Origin: Pseudomonadota bacterium
GTDB taxonomy: Bacteria; Pseudomonadota; Alphaproteobacteria; Azospirillales; Azospirillaceae
Reading direction: 5' to 3'
Assembly (NCBI GenBank): GCA_023412175.1
Contig: JAEYOB010000232.1
Location: 1-10,453, forward strand
Length of the DNA stretch: 10,453 nucleotides
In this document: in pieces, positions 1 through 7,362 of the stretch
Numbering within the stretch: position 1 is the stretch's first letter
Layout: every line of letters starts with the position of its first letter
The notes under the pieces: model-generated
Told to the model about the DNA's origin: nothing
Databases searched by the model: none
The model's input: only the letters and a program-made list of their open reading frames with translations
Translations under genes and position numbers: made by a program

Positions 1-1356
1 CACGTTGACGCCGACCATGCCGACCTTGACGCGGTTGGCGAAGGTGCGGGCCGCCTCGCCGTCGCGGGTGAACACGGCGGTGCCGTTGCCGAAGGCATGG
101 TCGTTGACCAGGCTCAGGGCGTGTTCGAAGTCGCGGGCGCGGACGATGCCGAGGACCGGGCCGAAGATCTCCTCCTGGTAGACGCTCATCGCCGGCGTCA
201 CGTGGTCGAACAGGGTGCCGCCCAGGAAGAAGCCGCCGTCCTGTCCGGACGCCTGCCAGTCGCGACCGTCGACCACCGGAACCGCCCCCTCGCCCACGCC
301 GGTGTCGATGTAGTCGTGCACGCGTTGCCAGTGCTGCCGCGTCACCAGCGGTCCCATCTCCACCCCTTCGGCGAGGCCGGAGCCGATCTTCAGCGCCCGC
401 ACCCGCGGGGCGAGGCGCTCGATCAGGGCGTCGGCGGTCTCGTCGCCGACCGTCACGGCGATCGAGATCGCCATGCAGCGTTCGCCGGCCGACCCGTAGG
501 CGGCCCCCATCAGCGCATCGACCGCCTGGTCGAGGTCGGCGTCGGGCAGCACGACCATGTGGTTCTTGGCGCCGCCCAGCGCTTGGACGCGCTTACCGGC
601 GGCGGACCCGCGGGTGTAGATGGCCTCGGCGACCGGGGTCGAGCCGACGAAGCTGACGGCCTGCACCTCCGGGTGGTCGAGCAGCGCGTCCACCGCCTCC
701 TTGTCGCCGTTGAGGACGTTGAAGACGCCCGGCGGCAGCCCGGCCTCGGTGAGCAGGCGGGCGAGTTCCAGCCCCAGAGACGGGTCGCGCTCGGACGGCT
801 TCAGCACGAAGGTGTTGCCGCAGGCGATGGCGACCGGGAACATCCACATCGGCACCATGGCCGGGAAGTTGAAGGGCGTGATGCCGACGCACACGCCGAG
901 CGGCTGCCGGAACGAGCAGAGGTCGATCCCGGTGCCGACGTTCTCGGAGAACTCGCCCTTGAGAAGCTGCGGGATGCCGCAGGCGAACTCGACCACCTCA
1001 AGGCCGCGGATCAGCTCGCCGTGCGCGTCCGGCAGGGTCTTGCCGTGCTCGCGGGTGATGATCTCGGACAGGCGCCCGGCGTGCTCCTCGATCAGTTCGC
1101 GGAAGCGGAACAGGACGCGGGCGCGCTTGAGCGGCGGGGTTTCCGACCATGCGAGGAAGGCGGCGGCGGCGGCGGCCACCGCCCGGTCGACCTCGTCCCG
1201 CGAGGCGAGGGCGACGGTGGCGCTCCGCTCGCCGGTCGCCGGATCGTAGACGTCGGCGGAACGGCCCGAGGCTCCCTCCAGGTCGGTCCCGTCGATGTAA
1301 TGGCCAAGCCTGCGTGCGACCGCGGCGGAGCGCGGGGGGGCAATCACGTCGGACAC
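1..1356 (-). CDS. mmsA: CoA-acylating (methyl)malonate-semialdehyde dehydrogenase, 3' end beyond window
   Basis: Aldehyde dehydrogenase superfamily enzyme that converts malonate or methylmalonate semialdehyde, NAD+ and CoA to acetyl-CoA or propionyl-CoA, NADH and CO2 in the cytoplasm. The 452 residues seen have the family layout: [11 protein letters not shown] around 161-171, cofactor-binding KPSE at 186-189, FVGST at 236-240, and the active-site block [11 protein letters not shown] at 288-298 with nucleophile Cys294. At the position where hydrolytic ALDHs have the general-base Glu (ELGGK), this protein has ALGGAKNH (259-266), which is the mark of the CoA-acylating type. EEIFGPVL lies at 395-402. 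Family length is about 500, so roughly the last 50 residues lie off the left edge. The GTG start was chosen because GGGAG sits 7 bp upstream. It is the last visible gene of the leftward operon, 37 bp after the amidohydrolase, which suggests the pathway ends in a 3-oxoacid. The family is sure; its exact substrate (malonate or methylmalonate semialdehyde) is not. Confidence 0.93.
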   Translation of the reverse strand, partial: MSDVIAPPRSAAVARRLGHYIDGTDLEGASGRSADVYDPATGERSATVALASRDEVDRAVAAAAAAFLAWSETPPLKRARVLFRFRELIEEHAGRLSEIITREHGKTLPDAHGELIRGLEVVEFACGIPQLLKGEFSENVGTGIDLCSFRQPLGVCVGITPFNFPAMVPMWMFPVAIACGNTFVLKPSERDPSLGLELARLLTEAGLPPGVFNVLNGDKEAVDALLDHPEVQAVSFVGSTPVAEAIYTRGSAAGKRVQALGGAKNHMVVLPDADLDQAVDALMGAAYGSAGERCMAISIAVTVGDETADALIERLAPRVRALKIGSGLAEGVEMGPLVTRQHWQRVHDYIDTGVGEGAVPVVDGRDWQASGQDGGFFLGGTLFDHVTPAMSVYQEEIFGPVLGIVRARDFEHALSLVNDHAFGNGTAVFTRDGEAARTFANRVKVGMVGVNV

Positions 1357-1393
1357 GCGTTTTCTCCCTTTTATCTTAGCGGTTGATCGGGAC

Positions 1394-2236
1394 TTAGAGC
1401 GCCACGCCGAGCAGATCGGCCGCGTTGCGGTAGAGGATCCGTTCCATGTTCTCCGGGCGGATCGGCAGCGTCCTGAACCAGTCGAGATAGCCCTTGACCG
1501 GGCAGAACGGGAAGGAGCTGGCGTAGAGGATGCGGTGCGCAAGGAAGCCGTCGGCCGCCTTGACGTACTCTTCCCAGCCCGGCATGCGGGAGAAGTACAT
1601 GTCCGGCGACAGGTACAGGTTCGGCCGGCGGAAGGCGACGTGCAGGATTTCCGTCACCCACGGCCAGTTGCCGTGCGCGGCGACGACCTTCAGGCTGGGG
1701 AAGTCGGCGAGCACGCGGTCGATCAGCACCGGCGACGAATAGCTGAGGTCGGGGCCGGCGGTGCCGCCCGACATCAGGATGACCGGGATGCCGATGTCCT
1801 CGCAGTGCGCGTAGATCGGGTAGAGCCGGCGGTCGTCGCTGTACATCGGGACCGGGTAGGCGCCGGGTTCGATGTTGATGGCCTTGAAGCCGCGGGCGAC
1901 GGCATCGTCGATCTGCCGGATCGCGCGGCGGCGGTCGGTCGGGTCGATCGACGCGGCGCCGATGAAGCGGTGGGGATGGGCCTCGACGATGGCGGCCACG
2001 TCGTCGTTCTCGACCGACCCCAGCATGCCGGCGTGCCGGCCGACGACGACGCCGCGGTTGACGCCGGCCTCGTCCATTTCCCGGAGCAGAAGGTCGAGGG
2101 ACTGTTCCTGGGCGGCGCGCGACGGCTCGAAGCCGACGGTGCGGGTGAAGGCGTCGCGCCGTTCCGAGGCGGCGTACATCAGCGTGGACAGGAAGCCCTT
2201 GACCGGCGGGCGGACGCGGAAATCGATGACGGGCAT
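1394..2236 (-). CDS. Amidohydrolase-fold (COG2159/Amidohydro_2-like) protein with degraded metal site
   Basis: A 280-residue TIM-barrel protein resembling the Amidohydro_2 family (ACMSD, gamma-resorcylate decarboxylase, LigJ-type hydratase), whose members are usually metal-dependent decarboxylases, hydrolases or hydratases. Recognisable landmarks are the first strand IDFRVRPP (4-11), VVVGRHAG (63-70), the helix-strand [16 protein letters not shown] (110-125), the strand PVILMSGG (151-158), [10 protein letters not shown] (184-193) and ILYASSFPF (236-244). The family normally has HxH in strand 1, a His in the PVxxH strand, His in the AHGG strand and Asp in GSDxP. Here these are R7/R9, M155, H188 and S241, so only one expected ligand remains. 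The start is supported by GAGGAGAGG just upstream and an ATG 12 bp after the hydro-lyase beta stop. No signal peptide is seen. Its position between a hydro-lyase and mmsA suggests a step on the route to the semialdehyde, but the reaction cannot be named. Confidence 0.8.
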   Translation of the reverse strand: MPVIDFRVRPPVKGFLSTLMYAASERRDAFTRTVGFEPSRAAQEQSLDLLLREMDEAGVNRGVVVGRHAGMLGSVENDDVAAIVEAHPHRFIGAASIDPTDRRRAIRQIDDAVARGFKAINIEPGAYPVPMYSDDRRLYPIYAHCEDIGIPVILMSGGTAGPDLSYSSPVLIDRVLADFPSLKVVAAHGNWPWVTEILHVAFRRPNLYLSPDMYFSRMPGWEEYVKAADGFLAHRILYASSFPFCPVKGYLDWFRTLPIRPENMERILYRNAADLLGVAL

Positions 2237-2248
2237 TCCAGCCTCTCC

Positions 2249-2920
2249 TCAGATGACGTCGTCTGTGCGGGACGTGGTCTCGCCGTAGCGGCGCAGGGCC
2301 GGGGCCTTGAGGCCGTCGTACAGCGCCTCTACCCGCGTGTTGATCTGCGCTGTCGAGCGGTCGAACAGGCCGTTGCCCTGCAGGTCGCTCTCCACCAGGA
2401 AGGGGCCGAAGCGTTCGACCTCGAACACCCACATGGCCTGGGCGATGCCCAGTTCCTCCAGCCAGTGCACCTCGCGCACGCGCTTGATGCCGCGGCCGAG
2501 CAGCGCGCCGGTGCCGTAGCCGACGGTGGTCAGGTAGACCGCGCGGTTCGGGACGAAATGCGTGCGGTAGTCGTCCTCCGACATGCCGCCCTTGCCGATG
2601 ATCATCCGGCAGCCCGAGATCGGGAACCAGCGCGACAGCCATTGCGAGAAACGGAAGCTGGCGGTGGCGGTGACTGCCCCCACGGTGAAGCTGCCGTCCT
2701 CGTTCACGGCGGCGGCGGGCGAGCAGTGGAAGTTGACGTTCGACAGCGACGCGAGGTCCACCGGCGGCGCCTGCCCCTGGTCGAGGATGCGTTTGTAGAG
2801 CCCCTCGCGCCCGGTGTAGAGGACGCCACTCAGATAGACGACGGATCCCAGCTCCAGCTTCTGCAGGTCCTCGTCGGTGACCGGAAGCGTCAGGTGCACT
2901 TCCTTCAGTCCGCTGCTCAT
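2249..2920 (-). CDS. Class I fumarase/tartrate dehydratase-type hydro-lyase, beta subunit
   Basis: A 223-residue protein matching the C-terminal (beta) half of class I fumarases and TtdB, which binds substrate next to the alpha-subunit [4Fe-4S] cluster and adds or removes water across a double bond. Landmarks are the start EVHLTLPVTDEDLQKLELG (7-25), an LSGVLYTGRE segment (30-39), a T-x-S-x-R stretch that probably corresponds to the usual GPTTxxRM, and the IGKGGM loop. The normal GRDAAHKR motif is changed to GREGLYKR, so the conserved Asp and His are Glu and Tyr. The length is slightly above the usual roughly 200. The ATG was chosen because it overlaps the alpha stop as ATGA, the classic coupled arrangement. 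The open frame extends further upstream to 3088, but that part lies antisense-free inside alpha in another frame and has no family resemblance. The family is likely; fumarate as substrate is doubtful. Confidence 0.85.
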   Translation of the reverse strand: MSSGLKEVHLTLPVTDEDLQKLELGSVVYLSGVLYTGREGLYKRILDQGQAPPVDLASLSNVNFHCSPAAAVNEDGSFTVGAVTATASFRFSQWLSRWFPISGCRMIIGKGGMSEDDYRTHFVPNRAVYLTTVGYGTGALLGRGIKRVREVHWLEELGIAQAMWVFEVERFGPFLVESDLQGNGLFDRSTAQINTRVEALYDGLKAPALRRYGETTSRTDDVI

Positions 2921-3882
2921 TCCACGCCCTCCCGGCGGTGATGGTCGGTGAACCAGCGCGGGTCGGTGCGGTGTTCGACCGAGCCGTCGGCGTGGATGCG
3001 CGCCACCGCGCGGCGGGACGAGAGGCAGAAGGTGTGGACGCTGACCGGCATGCCGCCGGTGTGGGTGTAGGCGACCTCGATGTGGCAATCGACGACCATC
3101 GACTTGCCAACGAAGCCCATCGGGCCCATGCCGATGGAGTTACCCAGCTCCTTCAGCTCCATCTCCAGTGCGGCGACCTGCGGGTCGGGGTGGCGGTCGC
3201 CGACGGTGCGCAGGCAGGCCGCCTGCTTGCCGATCGCCATGCAGGTGTCCTTGCTGCCGCCGATGCCGATGCCGACGATGGCCGGCTGGCAGGCGAGGCC
3301 GCGGCGGCCGAACTGCATCATCGCGTCGAGGAAGAAGCGCTTGATGCCGTCGATGCCGTCGCCGGGGAACAGCATGCGGTAGTCGGTGCCGAACAGCCCG
3401 CCCTTGTGCACCGTGGTGATGTCGATCCAGTCGGCGTCCGGCTCGAAGCTGTATTCGATCTCCGGCGCCAGGATGCCGACGTTGTTGTTGTGGTCCTTGC
3501 GCGACAGCGGATGCACGCGGTTGGGGCGCAGGGGAACCTCGTGGGTCGCCTGGGCGGTGGCGCGGCGCAGCGCGCGTTCCAGGGCGACGAAGCCCTTGTC
3601 CACCCGCGCCTCGTTGCCGGCCTTGACGTAGTAGCGCGGCAGGCCGGTGTCGGCGCACATGGCGCGGCGGTCCTGCTCAGCCACCTCCCAGTTGTCGAGC
3701 ATCGCCTGGAGGACGAAGCGGCTCAGCTCGTTGGGCTCCGTCTCCAGCATCGCGCGGATGCCGTCGCGGTAGTCGCGCGGGATGTCGATGGCGGCCCGCG
3801 CCATCAGGTCCACGCCGACCGATTCGATCAACGCGGCGGATATGGACGGAGGACCCACGTCCTGCGTCATGGTGTCGGGCAT
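2917..3882 (-). CDS. Class I fumarase/tartrate dehydratase-type hydro-lyase, alpha ([4Fe-4S]) subunit
   Basis: A 321-residue protein of the Fumerase (TtdA/FumA N-terminal) family, the subunit that carries the catalytic oxygen-sensitive [4Fe-4S] cluster for reversible hydration of dicarboxylate-like alkenes. Three cysteines sit where the cluster ligands are expected: Cys76 in MCADTG, Cys198 in LACQPAIVGIGIGG and Cys286 in VHTFCLSSRRA. The LGNSIGMGPMG segment (246-256) also fits. Two substrate-loop signatures differ from standard family members: CQDTG is CADTG, and the KGGGSEN loop is KGGLFGTD (160-167). The start was taken at the first ATG because GGAG, inside the flavoprotein stop region, is correctly spaced; the flavoprotein ends only 7 bp earlier. 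Translationally coupled to beta by an ATGA overlap. Its place directly after a succinate-dehydrogenase-like flavoprotein suggests that it hydrates that enzyme's product. Confidence 0.88.
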   Translation of the reverse strand: MPDTMTQDVGPPSISAALIESVGVDLMARAAIDIPRDYRDGIRAMLETEPNELSRFVLQAMLDNWEVAEQDRRAMCADTGLPRYYVKAGNEARVDKGFVALERALRRATAQATHEVPLRPNRVHPLSRKDHNNNVGILAPEIEYSFEPDADWIDITTVHKGGLFGTDYRMLFPGDGIDGIKRFFLDAMMQFGRRGLACQPAIVGIGIGGSKDTCMAIGKQAACLRTVGDRHPDPQVAALEMELKELGNSIGMGPMGFVGKSMVVDCHIEVAYTHTGGMPVSVHTFCLSSRRAVARIHADGSVEHRTDPRWFTDHHRREGVE

Positions 3883-3889
3883 GGCGTGT

Positions 3890-5626
3890 CTACTCCGCAG
3901 CCTGGGTGGTCGGGATCAGCGTCTGGCCGGGGCGCACCCGCGTGAACTCGACCGGCGTCGTGGTGGTGGTCAGGGCCGTCCCGTCGAGGCGCACGATCAC
4001 GTTGCGCGAGTCTTCGAGCGAGCCCGTCTCGGGGAAGTCGGAACGGAAGTGCGCGCCGCGCGAATCCTCACGGGCCAGCGCCGAGGCGGCGATGGCGCGG
4101 CTGACCAGGATCTGGCTCGACAGGTTCATCCAGTCGTGCCACGTCAGGTTGAAGGTGCGGTTCGCCTCGGGGATCCCGGTGGCTTCCAGTTCCGCGGCCA
4201 TGTCGTCGAGCGTCGCCAGGGCGGCGGTCAGGCCACCGGCGTCGCGGACGATGCCGACCTGGTCCCACATCATCTGCAGAAGCCGCTCCCGCAGGCGGTT
4301 GAGGTCGCCGGCCGGCTTGCGGAACGGGGTGAGGCAGCGCTCCATCGCCTCCTCCAGCGCCGTGGCGTCGGGCGGGGCGAGTTCCCCCTCGCGCTGGACC
4401 CACGGCCCCATCACGTCGCCGGCGATGCCGCCGAACACGGTGGAGTTGGCGACGCCGTTGCCGCCCAGGCGGTTGGCGCCGTGGATCCCGCCGGTGTCCT
4501 CGCCGGCGGCGAACAGGCCGGGCAGGTCGGTGGAGGTGTCCGTGCCGAAGACGACGCCGCCCATCATGTAGTGCGCGGTCGGCGTGACCTCGACGAGGCC
4601 GCCGGCAAGGTCGAAGCCGACGTCGCGGCAGCGGTCCACCATGCCCTTGAACTCGCGGCGGACCATCGCCTGGTCGAGATGGCGCATGGTGATGTAGAGG
4701 CCGCCGTTCGGGCCGGTCTTGCCCTTGCGCATCTCCTCGTACATGCCGCGGCTGACGATGTCGCGCGTCGCCCGCTCGCCGCGCGGGTCGTACTTGTGCA
4801 TGAAGCGGTTGCCGTCGCCGTCCAGCAGGTGGCCGCCGGCGCCGCGCAGGCCCTCCTCGATGATGGTGCCGGTGATGCGCGTGTGCATCCCGGCCACCAG
4901 CCCGGTGGGATGGAACTGCACCATCTCCATGTCCCGCAGCGGCAGGCCGGCGCGCAGCGCCATCGCCATGCCGTCGCAGGTCTTGTCGCCGGACGGCGTG
5001 TGGTAGAGGTACATGGACGGCCCGCCGCCGGTCGCCAGCAGCACCGCCTTCGCCCGCACGAACCGGAAGCCGCCGGTGCGCATGTCGATCAGCAGGACGC
5101 CGGACAGGCGGGAGCCGTCGGCGCTGCGGATCAGCGCGACGGCGCGATGCTCCTCCAGCCGCTGGATGCCGCGCGCCCAGACCTGCTCGGCCAGCCGGTT
5201 GATGATCTCGATGCCGGTCAGCGAGCCCTTGTGGACCGTGCGGTCGAAGGTCTGGCCGGCGAAGGCCTTCTGGTGCAGCGTGCCGTCGGGGTTGCGGTCG
5301 AAGAAGCAGCCGAGGTCGTTCTCCAGCTCCAGGATGCGTTCGACCGCGGTGTTCACCAGCCGCCACGCGAGTTCCTGGTTGTTCAGCCACTTGCCCCCTT
5401 CGACCGTGTCCATGAAATGGCGCTCGATCGAATCCTTGGGGTTGAGCGCCACGTTGTAGCCGCCCTGCACCATGCGGGTGCAGCCGCATTTGCCGATGAG
5501 GCCCTTGACGGCGATGGTGATCCGCAGGTCCGGGGCCGCCTTGTGCGCGTGCAGCGCCGCGAACAGGCCGGCGCCGCCGGAGCCGAGGATCAGGATGTCG
5601 GTGTCCATGCGTTCGATGTCAGCCAT
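3890..5626 (-). CDS. SdhA/FrdA-like flavoprotein subunit
   Basis: A 578-residue FAD protein of the succinate dehydrogenase/fumarate reductase flavoprotein family, which oxidises succinate-type or reduces fumarate-type substrates and passes electrons to the Fe-S subunit on the inner face of the membrane. Visible features are the N-terminal dinucleotide fold GSGGAG (15-20), Q54-G-G in the FAD region, LLATGGG (196-202), FHPTG (238-242), EEGLRGAGG (257-265), RDIVSR (288-293), AHYMMGG (351-357) and GANRLGGN (383-390). It also has the capping-domain end with RGAHFRSDFPE. The substrate-binding His, Arg and Glu positions of the family are therefore kept. The residue five before QGG, which is the covalent FAD-linking His in SdhA/FrdA, is Cys49. 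L-aspartate oxidase was considered, but the adjacent Fe-S and anchor genes make a membrane SDH/FRD-like complex far more likely. The ATG follows a GGAGGG 15 bp after the anchor gene. Alpha of the hydro-lyase follows after 7 bp. Confidence 0.92.
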   Translation of the reverse strand: MADIERMDTDILILGSGGAGLFAALHAHKAAPDLRITIAVKGLIGKCGCTRMVQGGYNVALNPKDSIERHFMDTVEGGKWLNNQELAWRLVNTAVERILELENDLGCFFDRNPDGTLHQKAFAGQTFDRTVHKGSLTGIEIINRLAEQVWARGIQRLEEHRAVALIRSADGSRLSGVLLIDMRTGGFRFVRAKAVLLATGGGPSMYLYHTPSGDKTCDGMAMALRAGLPLRDMEMVQFHPTGLVAGMHTRITGTIIEEGLRGAGGHLLDGDGNRFMHKYDPRGERATRDIVSRGMYEEMRKGKTGPNGGLYITMRHLDQAMVRREFKGMVDRCRDVGFDLAGGLVEVTPTAHYMMGGVVFGTDTSTDLPGLFAAGEDTGGIHGANRLGGNGVANSTVFGGIAGDVMGPWVQREGELAPPDATALEEAMERCLTPFRKPAGDLNRLRERLLQMMWDQVGIVRDAGGLTAALATLDDMAAELEATGIPEANRTFNLTWHDWMNLSSQILVSRAIAASALAREDSRGAHFRSDFPETGSLEDSRNVIVRLDGTALTTTTTPVEFTRVRPGQTLIPTTQAAE

Positions 5627-5641
5627 GGGACGGTGCCCTCC

Positions 5642-5986
5642 TCAGGCCGCGAGCAGGAGAAAGAGAAGGCCGCTGGCGAGCGCCACGCCGAAGCTCACCG
5701 CGATGCGGGTCTTCTGCGCGTTGCTCCAGGGCAGGAATTCCAGCGCCAGCAGCCGCAGGCCCCCGGTCATGTGGACGGCGAGCAGGACGACCAGCACGGT
5801 TTCCGCCAGCTTCACCAGCGGGGACGCGCTCCAGGCCAGGAAGCCGTCGAGTGCCGCGCGCTCCACGGCGAGGCCCAGCACCACCAGATGCAGCGGCAGG
5901 AACAGCGCGAGGCCGAGGCCCGACAGACGGTGGACCAGGAAGGCCCAGTAGGCCGGGTGGTTGCGGTGTACGACGAGCGTGCGCAA
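5642..5986 (-). CDS. SdhC-like cytochrome b membrane anchor (TTG start)
   Basis: A 114-residue membrane protein with three predicted transmembrane helices (about 14-40, 57-80, 95-113). It resembles SdhC: HRLSGLGLALFLPLHL (19-34) matches the family's HRxTG...H helix, and VHMTGGLRLLALEF (71-84) matches the H..xGxRHL..D region, where a haem-ligating His is expected (His72). These subunits anchor the soluble dehydrogenase and form the quinone and haem site. No in-frame ATG exists before the first helix. A TTG at 5986 has an AGGAGG Shine-Dalgarno six bases upstream that overlaps the previous stop, so this start was chosen. The start is inferred, while the reading frame is secure. It lies 12 bp after the other anchor gene and 15 bp before the flavoprotein. 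Confidence 0.85.
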   Translation of the reverse strand: MRTLVVHRNHPAYWAFLVHRLSGLGLALFLPLHLVVLGLAVERAALDGFLAWSASPLVKLAETVLVVLLAVHMTGGLRLLALEFLPWSNAQKTRIAVSFGVALASGLLFLLLAA

Positions 5987-5997
5987 GGCCGTCCTCC

Positions 5998-6369
5998 TCA
6001 GACCAGGGCCGACACGGCGCGGCTGCCCAGCAGCAGCACGGCGAGCGCGAAGGCGACGGCGGCGGCGTCGAGGCTGTGGCCGCGCCACGGCGTCCATTCG
6101 CGCAGGATGGCGCGCAGGCCGATGGCGCCATGGATCCCGGCTGCGGCGAAGAACAGGCTGTAGAACGCCCCCCACAGCAGGCTGCCCTGGGTCCGGCCGA
6201 GGATCTCCGCCGCGCTCAGGCCGCCGCGGATTGCCACCATGATGGTGACGAGATGGATCAGCAGCAAGGGCGCGAGGACGGCGGCGGTGGCGCGCTGGGC
6301 GACGAACAGCCACAGCTCGATCCGGCGGGTGCGCGGGAGCGCGCGGCGCGGGATGCCGGACGCGCTCAT
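5998..6369 (-). CDS. Second SdhC/SdhD-like membrane anchor
   Basis: A 123-residue membrane protein with three hydrophobic segments (about 19-48, 62-89, 99-118) and a basic N-terminus (RR...RTRR), consistent with a cytoplasmic N-terminal tail. It carries the same pattern as its neighbour: QRATAAVLAPLLLIHL (25-40), then GIHGAIGLRAILREW (78-92). Gln25 replaces the His of the other anchor, while His39 and His80 are kept; His80 is the likely haem-ligand equivalent. It probably fills the SdhD position of a succinate-dehydrogenase-like complex. The ATG overlaps the stop of the Fe-S gene as ATGA, which fixes the start even though the frame is open far upstream. A role as quinone-site or haem subunit is inferred from family and context. 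Confidence 0.83.
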   Translation of the reverse strand: MSASGIPRRALPRTRRIELWLFVAQRATAAVLAPLLLIHLVTIMVAIRGGLSAAEILGRTQGSLLWGAFYSLFFAAAGIHGAIGLRAILREWTPWRGHSLDAAAVAFALAVLLLGSRAVSALV

Positions 6370-7136
6370 AGCTCCCCCTTGATGAGGGCGGTGAACACCT
6401 CCTGCTTCAGGCTGCTGATCGCCCGCGACGGGTTCAGGGTGTTGGGGCAATAGCGCGTGCAGCTTCCCTGGCTGTGGCAGGCGTGGCAACCCGCGTCGTC
6501 GGCGACCGCCGCCAGATGCCCGGCGCGGTCGGCGTCCCGCTCGTCGTTGACCAGCGTCCAGGCCCGGTTGAGCGCCGCCGGGCCGAGATAGGACGGGTTC
6601 CACGCCACCACATCGCAAGCGGCGTAGCAGACCGCGCAGCCGATGCATTCGATGCCGCTGGAGGCGGCCTGGCGGGCCGGATGCTCCGGATCGACCGCCG
6701 CGAAGCTGGTCGCGCCGGGCTGGGACGGGGTGAAGCGGCCGTACGCGTCGCGCCATTTGTCGAAGAAGGCGGTCATGTCGGTCGCCAGGTCCTTGATGAC
6801 CGGCAGGTTGCGCAGCGGCCGCAATTCGAGCCGGCCGTCCTTCGCCACGTGGGAGACGTGGGTGCGGCAGGTCCAGCGCGGCTTGCCGTTCACCATCATG
6901 GCGCAGGAGCCGCACATGCCGACCCGGCAGGCGAAGCGGTAGCTGAGGGTCGGGTCGGCGTTCCGCTGGATCCAGCTGACCACGTCCAGCACCGTCTGGC
7001 TCTCCAGATGGGGGACGCGGAACGTCTGCAAGCCGCCGTCGGCGTCGCCGCGCCACACGGACACCGTCAATTCCGGCGCCGTCCCGTCCGACGCGGCGTC
7101 ATGCGGTCTGACCGCTGATGTGGGATCCGGGATCAC
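6366..7136 (-). CDS. SdhB/FrdB-like iron-sulfur subunit (GTG start)
   Basis: A 256-residue electron-transfer subunit linking the flavoprotein to the quinone in the membrane. An N-terminal ferredoxin domain holds the [2Fe-2S] ligands Cys70, Cys75, Cys78 and Cys90 (CRVGMCGSC...C). The C-terminal domain has CIGCAVCYAAC (164-174) and CHSQGSCTRYCP (220-231). By E. coli SdhB spacing, Cys164/167/170/230 would hold [4Fe-4S] and Cys174/220/226 [3Fe-4S], as in succinate dehydrogenases. The usual Pro after the fourth Cys of the first block is Asp175. The frame is open to an ATG at 7229, but that ATG lies inside the operator palindromes, has no Shine-Dalgarno, and adds 31 non-conserved residues. The GTG at 7136 has GGGAGGA at good spacing and was chosen. 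It is the first gene of the leftward operon. Confidence 0.9.
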   Translation of the reverse strand: MIPDPTSAVRPHDAASDGTAPELTVSVWRGDADGGLQTFRVPHLESQTVLDVVSWIQRNADPTLSYRFACRVGMCGSCAMMVNGKPRWTCRTHVSHVAKDGRLELRPLRNLPVIKDLATDMTAFFDKWRDAYGRFTPSQPGATSFAAVDPEHPARQAASSGIECIGCAVCYAACDVVAWNPSYLGPAALNRAWTLVNDERDADRAGHLAAVADDAGCHACHSQGSCTRYCPNTLNPSRAISSLKQEVFTALIKGEL

Positions 7137-7227
7137 GAAGCGCTTCCTCCCTCGGTCTGCTGCCCTCGGACTGCTGCGGGTGATGCCTCCTGCCCCACCG
7201 TGGGCTGTGCATCGCGCCGGGCAATTC

Positions 7228-7252
7228 ATGTATAAGACATATCAGACATATG
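7228..7252. promoter_or_regulatory. Two overlapping palindromes: putative operator for a dedicated regulator
   Basis: ATGT-N5-ACAT spans 7228-7240 and CATAT-N5-ATATG spans 7238-7252. Their centres (7234 and 7245) are 11 bp apart, one helical turn. The same stretch also contains AGACATAT twice with a 9-bp period (7235 and 7244). This arrangement suits dimers binding side by side on one DNA face. It covers the region where the leftward promoter's -10 would lie. GntR-family regulators often use short palindromes of this size, but the regulator gene is not in the window, so the family is a guess. Confidence 0.55.
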
Positions 7253-7269
7253 ATCTGTTGAGCTGGCAA
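7241..7269 (-). promoter_or_regulatory. Possible leftward sigma70-like promoter
   Basis: On the minus strand TTGCCA (7269-7264) is followed after 17 bp by TCTGAT (7246-7241), a moderate -35/-10 pair with four matches at -10. Transcription would begin near 7234, giving a leader of roughly 100 nt before the GTG at 7136. The -10 lies in the palindromes. Other spacings in this AT-rich area are possible, so this is tentative. Confidence 0.3.
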
Positions 7270-7347
7270 GCGATTTTTTTTTATCGTGAAAAATCATGGC
7301 CTTATCCAGGATTTTTATTTGATAAGTTCGCCAAGCAATGTTTTTTC

Positions 7348-7362
7348 CAACCGATTTGGTTG
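7348..7362. promoter_or_regulatory. CAACC-N5-GGTTG dyad overlapping the rightward -35
   Basis: A perfect 5-bp inverted repeat with a 5-bp spacer (arms 7348-7352 and 7358-7362). It overlaps the first bases of TTGACG, so a bound protein could block or contact RNA polymerase at the transporter promoter. It differs in sequence from the palindromes at 7228-7252, so it may be another factor's site or chance. Confidence 0.3.

Noticed and set aside
1155..1176. GCG/GGC triplet run as a repeat element
   Set aside because: It encodes an in-frame Ala run (about residues 61-66) of MmsA and is explained by codon bias.
97..1386. 429-residue plus-strand open frame opposite mmsA
   Set aside because: Low-complexity Arg/Gly/His-rich composition, typical antisense shadow in GC-rich DNA; the minus strand encodes a clear aldehyde dehydrogenase.
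1535..2941. 468-residue plus-strand open frame opposite the amidohydrolase and hydro-lyase beta
   Set aside because: Antisense shadow spanning several real genes, with no family motif.
3782..6163. 793-residue plus-strand open frame opposite the flavoprotein and anchor
   Set aside because: Long antisense shadow with no recognisable domains; the minus strand has well-conserved SdhA-like and SdhC-like genes.
7137..7229. Upstream ATG start for the Fe-S subunit at 7229
   Set aside because: It lies in the operator palindromes, has no Shine-Dalgarno and adds 31 unconserved residues; the GTG at 7136 has a strong Shine-Dalgarno.
7271..7286. CGA-T9-ATCG as an intrinsic terminator
   Set aside because: The arms are only 4 bp and the T-tract lies in the loop rather than after a stem; no gene ends here on either strand.
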